Shown here: one piece after another, positions 29,252 through 37,300 of the stretch
Layout: every line of letters begins with the position of its first letter
Position numbering within the stretch: position 1 is the stretch's first letter
DNA from: VRUE01 sp963699225
Lineage (GTDB): Bacteria; Actinomycetota; Thermoleophilia; Solirubrobacterales; 70-9
NCBI GenBank assembly: GCA_963699225.1
Contig: OY969423.1
Span: forward strand, 2,418,001-2,482,000
DNA length: 64,000 nucleotides
Reading direction: 5' to 3'
The notes under the pieces: generated by a model
Databases searched by the model: none
What the model was told of the DNA's origin: nothing
Seen by the model: only the letters and a program-made list of their open reading frames with translations
Position numbers and translations under genes: made by a program

Positions 29252-31762
29252 ATGTCGCACGCAGCAGTCCGGATTTTGCCGGTACTGCTCCTCGTTCTCG
29301 GGGTCATGATGGCCGTCATCGGAGCGTCGGCTCGCGCGGCAACCTTCGGCGAACTCGGAGAAGCATGGGGGAAAGCCGGTTCCGGCGCCGGCCAGTTCTT
29401 CAAGCCAGGCATTTTCGGCGTCGATCCCCAGACGGGCGACGTCTATACCGGCGATACAAATGCGGCTGGCACGAACTTCCGGATTCAGATGTTCACCGAG
29501 ACCGGCGAACTGAAGGCGTCGATCGAATTCTTGAGGAAAGACGAATCAAGCGGAAAATTGCTCGCCCTCACGGGAATCGCGGTGGACCCTGTCCGCGAAC
29601 GCTTCTACGTCGTCGAAGCCTGTCGGGTCGTCGAAGGGTCAACCACCTGCTCCGTCCCGAGCGGCGCCCGCTTTGCGGCAATCAGAATTCATGCGTTCAA
29701 GACCACTCCGAGTGAAGGGAAACTCATTTCCGCCGGCACCCTTGCGATGCCATCTGGCGAAAGTGAGCTCTACTCGCCGACCTCGATAGCTGTCGACCCG
29801 ACCGGTAGTGATCTCGTCCTTTTGGGAGAAGACGCCGAGGAAAACGCCGGACACAAGGTCGTGCAGCGAGTCGGCCCCACTGGAACCCTCGGGGAACGAT
29901 TCGTGGACAGCACGGACGTCCTCAAGGCCCTACGTATGAAGCCGCCGACATCGCTTGCCGTTGGCCCTGACGGGGCCGTTTTCATGCTTTCCGGCACCAC
30001 CGAAGCAAACGAAGCTGGAGCAAAATCGACTCGCGCCTGGCAGCTCCCGCGGAAATTCTCGGCCTCACAGCCGACGCAGGTACCCGGATTTGCCGCAGCG
30101 GCGGAAGCAGAAGATTGGACAAAGCCCCTGAACGCCCAAGATAGTGCAGGGCGCCTCCTGAACAGTCCGGAGATCGCCATTTCACCGGATGGTTCCACGC
30201 TCTACTGGAAGGAGGAATTCGAGCTCGAAGAATCGTCGCACGACGAAACGCTCATCCGCGGCTACTCGCTTGCCGAAGGGAAAACGCGCATGGTGTACGG
30301 CGGCGGTGAAAGCCGCTGCCGGGTTCAGACGTCCGCCGCCGGAATCGGCGTCGCCGGCGAAGGCGCGTCAGAAGAGCTTCTCGCCTTCGACTATGGGCCC
30401 GAACAGGCGTCGCCCCCTTACGGTGCGAAGGTCGTGCGCTTTGGCCAGGACGGAACGGGCTGTCCTATCTTGACGGCGAGGTTCTCCGTCGATGGGCGGG
30501 ACGAAGACGGGGTGGAAGTTGACAAAGGCGACGTCGTCAATTTCGATGCAACGAGTTCGGAACTGGCGAACAAAGCGGTTCCCAGCGAACTGATCTGGAC
30601 TTTTGGCGATGGCCAGAAACAGGCTGTGAGATGCGAAGAAGAAGCGGGGGAATGCGTCAAGCCGGCCGCGATGACGATCCGCCACGAATACGCGGTGGCG
30701 GGCGAATTCACGGTCAGCCTCGAAATCAAGCTGCTCGAACCGGTCTTCGGCAATCCACGAGCCACCCAGCACACGCTGATCGTCAAGGCTCCCGCCGCCG
30801 CGCTCAGCGTCTTCAAGGCCGGCACCGGCTCGGGCACCGTGACGAGCACTCCTGCGGGAATCAACTGCGGGGAAGCCTGCTCGGCGGAATTCGAAGCGGG
30901 CAAAGTCGTCACGCTCACCCCGACCGCCGCCACCGGCTCCGAATTCACCGGCTGGAGCGGCGCCTGCTCCGGCACCGGCGCCTGTCAGGTGACGATGAGC
31001 GAAGCGCGGTCGGTTACGGCAAGCTTTGCGCTTGAAGAAGGGACGCCGCCGCCGAGCGAATTACAGCTCACTGTCTTTGCGACCGGCAGCGGATCGGGCA
31101 CGGTCGCGAGCTCTCCGGCCGGCATTGCCTGCGGCGAGACCTGCGTCGCGAAATTCACCACTGGGGCGGCCGTCACGCTCACCCCGACCGCCGCCACCGG
31201 CTCCGAATTCACCGGCTGGAGCGGCGCCTGCTCCGGCACCGGCGCCTGCCAAGTGACGATGAGCGAAGCGCGCTCGGTCAGCGCCAGCTTCGAACTCGAA
31301 GCGCCGCCACCGCCCACCCGTTACACGCTGACCATCGTCAAGGCGGGGAGCGGATCGGGGACCGTGGCCAGCTCGCGGGCCGGGATCTTCTGCGGCGGCA
31401 AATGCGAAAAGGAATATGAAGACGAAGAAAACGTGACTCTGATCCCCACCCCGGCGAGCGGCTCGACCTTCGCGGGCTGGAGCGGCGGCGGCTGCGCCGG
31501 GACGGGCATCTGCAAGGTGATGATGGACACCGCCAAGTCGGTGACCGCCAGCTTCGACGTCGTCATCCCGCCGGCACCCGAACTGATGGGGGCCCTCGCA
31601 CCGCTGCCTGAAGGCGAAGCGCGGCCGGAAAAGAAGCCGGCGCCGAAGCGAAGCAAGAAATGCGCCAAGCGGCATGGCAAGAAGCGCGCCCACTGCGGGA
31701 AGAGGGCGAGCAGCAAGAAGGGCAAGCGGGGCAGGGCCCATCACCATGGGGGGAAGAGCTGA
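29252..31762 (+). CDS. exported multidomain protein: NHL repeats, PKD domain, three InlB-type repeats
   Basis: About 836 residues. A signal peptide (VRILPVLLLVLGVMMAVIGA, then SARA) is followed by NHL-like propeller repeats (GIFGVDPQTGDVYTGD, GIAVDPVRERFYVVE, SIAVDPTGSDLVLLGE, LAVGPDGAVFML), a PKD-like domain (LIWTFGDGQK and HEYAVAGEFTVSLEI), three ~80-residue divergent InlB B-repeat-type modules (GSGTVTSTPAGINCGEAC, FTGWSGACSGTGACQVTM; coding 30800-31560), each with paired cysteines, and a Lys/Arg/His-rich tail. It is probably a cell-surface or wall-binding protein. ATG 29252 fits the signal peptide and follows GGGAG; ATGs at 29198 and 29234 are alternatives. First of five overlapping genes; Glu is mostly GAA. 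Confidence 0.8.
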   Translation: MSHAAVRILPVLLLVLGVMMAVIGASARAATFGELGEAWGKAGSGAGQFFKPGIFGVDPQTGDVYTGDTNAAGTNFRIQMFTETGELKASIEFLRKDESSGKLLALTGIAVDPVRERFYVVEACRVVEGSTTCSVPSGARFAAIRIHAFKTTPSEGKLISAGTLAMPSGESELYSPTSIAVDPTGSDLVLLGEDAEENAGHKVVQRVGPTGTLGERFVDSTDVLKALRMKPPTSLAVGPDGAVFMLSGTTEANEAGAKSTRAWQLPRKFSASQPTQVPGFAAAAEAEDWTKPLNAQDSAGRLLNSPEIAISPDGSTLYWKEEFELEESSHDETLIRGYSLAEGKTRMVYGGGESRCRVQTSAAGIGVAGEGASEELLAFDYGPEQASPPYGAKVVRFGQDGTGCPILTARFSVDGRDEDGVEVDKGDVVNFDATSSELANKAVPSELIWTFGDGQKQAVRCEEEAGECVKPAAMTIRHEYAVAGEFTVSLEIKLLEPVFGNPRATQHTLIVKAPAAALSVFKAGTGSGTVTSTPAGINCGEACSAEFEAGKVVTLTPTAATGSEFTGWSGACSGTGACQVTMSEARSVTASFALEEGTPPPSELQLTVFATGSGSGTVASSPAGIACGETCVAKFTTGAAVTLTPTAATGSEFTGWSGACSGTGACQVTMSEARSVSASFELEAPPPPTRYTLTIVKAGSGSGTVASSRAGIFCGGKCEKEYEDEENVTLIPTPASGSTFAGWSGGGCAGTGICKVMMDTAKSVTASFDVVIPPAPELMGALAPLPEGEARPEKKPAPKRSKKCAKRHGKKRAHCGKRASSKKGKRGRAHHHGGKS
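30907..31248 (+). repeat. 78-nt exact duplication within the InlB-type repeats
   Basis: The segment 30907-30984 is identical base for base to 31171-31248, a spacing of 264 nt. The flanking parts of the same two modules differ at many positions, so the identity marks recent copying or gene conversion between modules one and two. The third module (31320-31560) has diverged. Confidence 0.85.
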
Positions 31763-33720
31763 GCTGGCTGCGTTCAGCGCCGGCGGCCGCGTGCGCGCTC
31801 GCCGGCGCCCTCATCCTTGCCGGCGCCGTGCCGGCCCAAGCGCTGATCACGCCGCCGGTGACGGTCGACGGGCCCTCTTCTCAGATCCTCGACTTCGGTG
31901 GTGTCTCGATGGCCAGCGACGGAACGGGCGGCCTCGTCTACGTGAAGGCGGTGGAAGGGATACCGCACGTATTCGCGTGCCGCTACGTCGGCAACCACTG
32001 GAGCGAACCGATCCGCGTCGATTGGGACCAGCCATACCCGGGCGGGCAGCCGCAGATAGCCGCCGGCCCCAAGGGCGCGCTGCTCGTGGTTTGGGTGGCG
32101 CCGGTGGCGACCGTCCACGGCAGTGTCCAGTACGGCCTCTTCTCGGCCCGGATCGGCGTCGGGGGATCGGGCTTCGGGCCTCCGCTCGTGGTCGACCCCA
32201 ACGTCGGTGAAGGGCTCGGGGTCGATCCCTCGCTCTCGGCGGCCTCGCCGGGCAAGGCGATCGTCGCCTACCGGGCGATCACCTACAGCTTCAAACCGGG
32301 CACCTTCTCGACCGCCGTCCAGCTCCGCCCCGGTGACGTGATGGCCGACGTCCGCGTGGCCCGGCTGGGCGGCGATCGCTGGTCGCGCCTCGGTGCGATC
32401 AATCGCAACCCGGAAGCCTCGATGCGCCCGCCGACCGCGGTCAACGGGCCCCAGGTCGGCAGTGGCCTCGACGGCGGCGCCGTCGTCGCCTGGCAGGAGC
32501 CCGACCAGACCGGGACGGCGCGGATCTGGATGCGGCGGATCTTCGGCACCACCCCCGGGCCGGTGCTGCAGGCGAGCCCCTCGAGCTGGGAAAAAGCCGC
32601 AGTCAGCGCCGACGCCGAAGCCTTCTCGCTCGCCGTCACCCCCTACGCCGGGGCGCAGGTCGGCTTTCGCATCGGCACCGCGCCCGGCTCGGCGCTTGCC
32701 GGCCGGCTGCTGCTCAACTCGCTGCCGGCCAACTTCTCGCCCACCGCGGGCACGCTGAACGGGCCCCAGGTCGCCGACGGCGGCTCGTTGCCGGCGGGGC
32801 CGCCGGACGTCGCCGCTGTCGAAACCAGTAACAAGAGCACCCTCACCCGGCTCAGCTTCCTCTCCGGCTCCCAGCTGCGGCAGGTGCAGGGCAGCGGCGG
32901 GGCGATGGCGCCGCTGACGATGCCGCCGGGTCCGACCGCCGTGGCCGGGGGGGAGCCGGTCATGGCGGTGGATCCCGAAGGGGGCGGCGTGATCGCCTAC
33001 CCGGCGCTCGACTCGGCCGGCCTGCCCGCGGTCGCCGTGAGGCAGGAATTCCACTCGGGCGCGGCGCAGACCGGGGTCGTCTCCGGCGGCGGTGGCGGGC
33101 CGGTGGCCGAGCTCTCGATCGGCCGCTCCGGGGCCGGCGACGGGTTGATCGCCTTCCGCCAGGGCGAAGCCGGGCGCTACGCGATCGTCGCCGAGCGGGC
33201 TAGTGCGCCGCCGGCCGCCTTCAAGGTCAAGCCGCCGAAAGGGTGGCAGAGGCCGAACGCGGTCAAGCTGAAATGGCAGGCGGCCGGGAGCACCGTCGGC
33301 GAAGTGCGGTACTCGGTCCTCCTCGACGGCCGACCGGTCAAGCGCGGCCTGCGCCGGCGCCGGATCCACCTCAGCGCCGCTCTGCTCGGCAACGGGACGG
33401 TGCCGGTCCAGGTGCTGGCCAGCGACGGCCTTGGCCAGCAGCTACTCAGCAACCGGGCGAAGCTGCACGTCGACGGCCAGCGGCCGCTGGCCGAGGTGAA
33501 GCTCGGCAAGGCTCACGCAGTCGTCGTCCGGCTCGGCGACGCCGACTCGGGGCTCGCCCCCAAGGCGAGCCGGGTCAGCTTCGGCGACGGCGATCGCGAA
33601 CACGGCGGCGCCAAGTTCACCCACACCTACGCGCGGCCGGGCCGTTACACGGTCGTCGTCAGCGCTCGCGACAAGGTCGGCAACCGGCTCTGGCGCCGGC
33701 TGGAGGTGAAGGTCCGATGA
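31759..33720 (+). CDS. exported propeller-like protein with C-terminal PKD domain
   Basis: About 653 residues. A CTG at 31759 overlaps the previous stop (CTGA) and follows GGGGGGAAGAG; from it a signal peptide begins at once (WLRSAPAAACALAGALILAG, AVPAQA). The only standard start is ATG 31660, which would add 33 charged residues before the signal, so CTG is preferred but unproven. The body has repeated strand patterns (GGLVYVKAVEG, GALLVVWVAP, GGAVVAWQEPD, GGGVIAYPALD, DGLIAFRQGEAG) like a beta-propeller, then Ig-like strands, and ends with a PKD domain (SRVSFGDGDREHGGAKFTHT, YARPGRYTVVVSARDKVGN). Function unknown; adhesion or binding is likely. Confidence 0.75.
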   Translation: MSWLRSAPAAACALAGALILAGAVPAQALITPPVTVDGPSSQILDFGGVSMASDGTGGLVYVKAVEGIPHVFACRYVGNHWSEPIRVDWDQPYPGGQPQIAAGPKGALLVVWVAPVATVHGSVQYGLFSARIGVGGSGFGPPLVVDPNVGEGLGVDPSLSAASPGKAIVAYRAITYSFKPGTFSTAVQLRPGDVMADVRVARLGGDRWSRLGAINRNPEASMRPPTAVNGPQVGSGLDGGAVVAWQEPDQTGTARIWMRRIFGTTPGPVLQASPSSWEKAAVSADAEAFSLAVTPYAGAQVGFRIGTAPGSALAGRLLLNSLPANFSPTAGTLNGPQVADGGSLPAGPPDVAAVETSNKSTLTRLSFLSGSQLRQVQGSGGAMAPLTMPPGPTAVAGGEPVMAVDPEGGGVIAYPALDSAGLPAVAVRQEFHSGAAQTGVVSGGGGGPVAELSIGRSGAGDGLIAFRQGEAGRYAIVAERASAPPAAFKVKPPKGWQRPNAVKLKWQAAGSTVGEVRYSVLLDGRPVKRGLRRRRIHLSAALLGNGTVPVQVLASDGLGQQLLSNRAKLHVDGQRPLAEVKLGKAHAVVVRLGDADSGLAPKASRVSFGDGDREHGGAKFTHTYARPGRYTVVVSARDKVGNRLWRRLEVKVR

Positions 33721-35684
33721 GGGCGGGGATCTCGCTGTTGGCGATCGCGATCGTGGCGTTCCTGCTCCTCTCCGCGCCCCTGGTGCGGGCCGAACCCGGG
33801 CCGATCCAGCTCGTCTCCAAGAGCGCCACCGAGCAGGCCGATGCCGGCGCCGCCCCGGCGCTCAGCGCCGACGGGCGCTACCTGGCCTTTCAGGGCACGA
33901 TCGACGGCCTCTCCGGTGTCTTCCGCGAGGACCTGGCGAGCGGGGCCTTGGCGCCGGTGGCGGCCGGCGCGACTTTTCCGCCCGGCGCCGGCGCCGACGC
34001 TTCGGCGCCCTCGATCTCGGCCGACGGACGCTACGTCAGCTTCACCACCGCCGCCCAGCTCGACCCCGGCGACGATGCTGAGGCCGGGTCGCGGGATGTC
34101 TACGTGGCTGACATGAACGTCTCGCCTCCGACCTATGAGCTGGCCTCGGCGCTCGACGGCTCGCCCCAATCGATCGGTGGCGAATCGATCGCCTCGCCCC
34201 GCGTCGCCCTCTCGGCCGACGGCCGCAAGGTCGTCTTCGTCAACGGCGGCCAGGTCTACCTGCGCGACCTGGACACCGACGTCACGACACTGGTCAGCGT
34301 CGCTCGCGACTCGGCCAGCGGTGAGATGGAGCCCGGGGTTCCGGTGCCCGGCGGGGCGGTGCTGGAAAAGGCGAGCATGCCCCTGGCGAAGGGGGCGGCC
34401 CTGAGCGCCGACGGCACCACCGTCGCCTGGCTGGCGACGAACCTGCCCGCCCAGGTGCCACTGCTGAGCGACGAGGCGGCAGCGATCGGCAAAGACGACG
34501 CGACGGAATTCCCCTACGACGAGCCGCTCTGGCGCCGCGTCGCCGACGGTCCGAGCGCGCCGACCCGCCGCATCGTCGGCGGCGGCGACCCGCTCGCCCC
34601 CGGCTGCCCGGAGAACGGCACCCTCGCCGACCCGGCCTGTCAGGGCCCGTTCCCCGGCATCTTCGCCAAGGGCCCGGGGAACGCCGCCGAAGGGTGGCTG
34701 GGCAGCGAAGGCGCGATCGACGGCGTTCCCCAGCTCAGCGCCGACGGCCGCGAGGTGGCGCTGATCGGCAACCCGACCGAAGCGACCAACGTCTTCCTCG
34801 TCAACATGGCGCCCGGCCTGAGCCGGGTTCAGGCGCTGCGCCAGCTGACCCGCCAGGTCCCGGTCAGGCCGGGGGAAGAAGGGAGCGTCGTCAACCACGA
34901 ACCCTTCGTGCCGCTGAATGGCCACATCTGGGACCTGGCGATCTCGGCCGGCGCCGGGCGCATCCTCTTCGCCACCGCGCGCCAGCAGTTCCCGCTGGCG
35001 CCGCCGAACCTGGTCAGCCAACCGCCTTCGCAGCTGGGGCTGGTCGAGCTTTACCTGCTGGACCTGGAAACCGAATCGCTGCGCCGGATCAGCCACGGTG
35101 ACGGCGGCCCGGGCGAAGCCTCGCTCGGTCCCGGCGCGGGAGCCAACGGCGACGGCGCTCGCTCGCCCAGCCTTGATGCGAGCGGGCACCTGCTCGCCTT
35201 CGCCTCGAGCGCCGTCAACCTGGTCGAAGGCGACGGCAACGACGCCAGCGACGTCTTCCTCGTCCGCGAAACAGGCGGGGACAGCAGGGCGGGGGCGGTG
35301 AGCATCTCGACGTCGCCGCGCCGGCCGAGGGTCAAACGCGGTCGGCGGCTGGCGCTGAGTGCCTTCTCGCTCCCCGACGGAGACGTGAGGCTGGTCGCCG
35401 TGGTGCCGAAAGCCGGCAGGCTGCGCGCCAGAGTTGCCTCCTCGCTCGTAGTCGGTGCCAAACCCCGACGGCTGGCAACCGTCCGCAGCAGGGCGAGGCG
35501 CGGCGGGCCGGTGGCGATGACGCTCGCCCTGCCGCGCTCTCTCGAGCACCGGGCCCGCTCGCGCGAAGGTCTCTACGCGACGGCGCACGTCTCCTTCCGC
35601 GGCGCCCAGGGGAAGCGGCTGCGTGGCGAGCTCCAGGTCCGCTTCCACGCCCACCCGGCGAAGCGGAAACCGGGGCAGCGATGA
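33717..35684 (+). CDS. exported PD40/TolB-like beta-propeller protein
   Basis: A 655-residue protein. Signal peptide SLLAIAIVAFLLLSAPLVRA at residues 5-24. Repeats of the PD40/TolB type are clear: PALSADGRYLAFQGTIDG, SISADGRYVSFTTAAQL, ALSADGRKVVFVNGGQVY, AALSADGTTVAWLAT, QLSADGREVALIGNP and SLDASGHLLAFASSAVNL, each with VYLRDLD- or VFLV-like following strands. A basic C-terminal domain of ~130 residues (VKRGRRLALSAFSLPDGDVR) follows. Start chosen at the ATG overlapping the previous stop (ATGA). It binds or scaffolds at the cell surface; no catalytic motif seen. Confidence 0.82.
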   Translation: MRAGISLLAIAIVAFLLLSAPLVRAEPGPIQLVSKSATEQADAGAAPALSADGRYLAFQGTIDGLSGVFREDLASGALAPVAAGATFPPGAGADASAPSISADGRYVSFTTAAQLDPGDDAEAGSRDVYVADMNVSPPTYELASALDGSPQSIGGESIASPRVALSADGRKVVFVNGGQVYLRDLDTDVTTLVSVARDSASGEMEPGVPVPGGAVLEKASMPLAKGAALSADGTTVAWLATNLPAQVPLLSDEAAAIGKDDATEFPYDEPLWRRVADGPSAPTRRIVGGGDPLAPGCPENGTLADPACQGPFPGIFAKGPGNAAEGWLGSEGAIDGVPQLSADGREVALIGNPTEATNVFLVNMAPGLSRVQALRQLTRQVPVRPGEEGSVVNHEPFVPLNGHIWDLAISAGAGRILFATARQQFPLAPPNLVSQPPSQLGLVELYLLDLETESLRRISHGDGGPGEASLGPGAGANGDGARSPSLDASGHLLAFASSAVNLVEGDGNDASDVFLVRETGGDSRAGAVSISTSPRRPRVKRGRRLALSAFSLPDGDVRLVAVVPKAGRLRARVASSLVVGAKPRRLATVRSRARRGGPVAMTLALPRSLEHRARSREGLYATAHVSFRGAQGKRLRGELQVRFHAHPAKRKPGQR

Positions 35685-37300
35685 GGCGGTTCGTCCTCCT
35701 TGCCCTCCTCCTCGTCCTGTCGGCGGTGCCGAGCGCGTCCGCTGCCGCCGCTTGGCGCTCGGCGCAGCCGGTTGCCAGCGGGATCGGGGTGCCGACCTCG
35801 ATCGGTGAAGTGGGCGACATCGAGTTCTGGGCGCCGAATCGCGGCATGCTGATCAGCGCCGGCAACGAAGGGGTCGCCCCCGGCCTCTTCGCCTACGACG
35901 GCAGCGGCTGGTACCGCTACGCGACCGTCTGCGGCGGCCACGAAGGGCGGATCGCCTACGCCGGCCCGAACGACTTCTGGACGATCTCCGACCAGCAGTC
36001 CGGTCAGGAAACCGGGGGTCCCCCGGCCGAGCACATCTCCCTCTGCCACTTCCTTAACGGCGCGGTCATCGCCTCCTACGCCGAGCCGCTCGGCGTGCCC
36101 GGGTCCTATCTGCCGATGGACGCCGCCGCCTGCGCCTCGCCCAGCGACTGCTGGTTCGCCGGCAAGCGGCTGCCGGGCACGACCAACGTTGGCGCCTTCC
36201 ACCTGCACTGGGACGGGTCGGCGATCACGGCAATTCCCTCGCTGACCGAACCCCAGGCCCAGATCGAAGGCCCGGGTCGCTCGGTCACCGACCTCGCCTA
36301 CCACCAAGGTGCCTTCTACGAGAGCGTCGCGGTGCGCCCAGGGGACGAACCGCTTGCCGAAGAAGCGTCGGAACCGAGCCTTCTGCACCAGATCTTCACG
36401 GGCGCCGGTTTCCTCGCCTTCCTGCCGCTGTACACGGAAGCGAAACTGACCGCGGAGCCCGAAAAGCTCGAAGGGCTCCACCTGAGCGGTGACGAAGAGG
36501 AACTGTGGGCGGTCGCCGGCGCCGAGGAATCCTCGGAATCGGTGACCGCGCTACGGCTTGGCGAAGGCGGCTTCGAACCGGTTGCGCTGCAGGACCCCGG
36601 CTCAGTCTTCAGTCCCGGCGACGGAATCAACGGCGTCGCCGCGGAACCCGGCACGGGCAGCGCCTGGGTCTCCTTCCGCCAACCCGCCGACTTCGGCCTC
36701 TCCAAGGCCCGCATCGCCCAGATCCACGTCGATGGCAGCGTCGGCTCGGCGACCCTGCTGCCGAACGAAGGGGAAGGGATCGGGCCAAAGGGCCCGGCCG
36801 GCCCGATCGCCTGCCCGGCGACGGGACAGTGCTGGATGGCGACCGAAGGCGGTTGGCTGTTCCACCTCGGCCCCGACCCGGCCCGCAACGAAGACCCGAT
36901 CCTGCACGCCCTCGTCACCTACAGGCCGCCCGACGCCAGCCTTCCCAGCGTCCCGCCGACCTCGCTGCCCGAAGACGACTCCGGCGCGCTGAGCGGCAGC
37001 CCGAGCGGGGAAGAAGCCGCGGAAATCCTGAATGAACCGCTGCCGAAGCGCAGCCCGCCGATCTTCAGTGGGCTGCAGCAGAAAGTGATCGGCGGCCACG
37101 TCCTCGAGCTCAGCTTCGTGCTGCGGGTCAAGGCCCACGTCCAGCTGCTCGCCAAGCGCAAAGCGCAGGTGGTCGCCAAGACAAAGCGCTACACGATGAC
37201 CAAAGGCAAGCAGAAGCTGCGCTTGCGCCTCGACCCGAAGCGCTGGCCGACCAAGCTCGACCTGCAGGTCCACCCAATTCGCAAGGGGAAGGCGAAATGA
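35681..37300 (+). CDS. exported propeller-like protein, uncharacterised
   Basis: A 539-residue protein with signal peptide FVLLALLLVLSAVPSASAAA. Repeating units such as SIGEVGDIEFWAPNRGML, RIAYAGPNDFWTISDQ, ACASPSDCWFAGKRLPG, EELWAVAGAEE, SAWVSFRQPADF and PATGQCWMATEGGWLFHLG have the spacing of Kelch- or BNR-like blades centred on W. The last ~80 residues are basic and form a beta-rich domain (HVLELSFVLRVKAHVQLLAK). ATGA overlap on both sides. I know no named family; the shared architecture with its neighbours suggests one assembled surface structure. Confidence 0.75.
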   Translation: MRRFVLLALLLVLSAVPSASAAAAWRSAQPVASGIGVPTSIGEVGDIEFWAPNRGMLISAGNEGVAPGLFAYDGSGWYRYATVCGGHEGRIAYAGPNDFWTISDQQSGQETGGPPAEHISLCHFLNGAVIASYAEPLGVPGSYLPMDAAACASPSDCWFAGKRLPGTTNVGAFHLHWDGSAITAIPSLTEPQAQIEGPGRSVTDLAYHQGAFYESVAVRPGDEPLAEEASEPSLLHQIFTGAGFLAFLPLYTEAKLTAEPEKLEGLHLSGDEEELWAVAGAEESSESVTALRLGEGGFEPVALQDPGSVFSPGDGINGVAAEPGTGSAWVSFRQPADFGLSKARIAQIHVDGSVGSATLLPNEGEGIGPKGPAGPIACPATGQCWMATEGGWLFHLGPDPARNEDPILHALVTYRPPDASLPSVPPTSLPEDDSGALSGSPSGEEAAEILNEPLPKRSPPIFSGLQQKVIGGHVLELSFVLRVKAHVQLLAKRKAQVVAKTKRYTMTKGKQKLRLRLDPKRWPTKLDLQVHPIRKGKAK

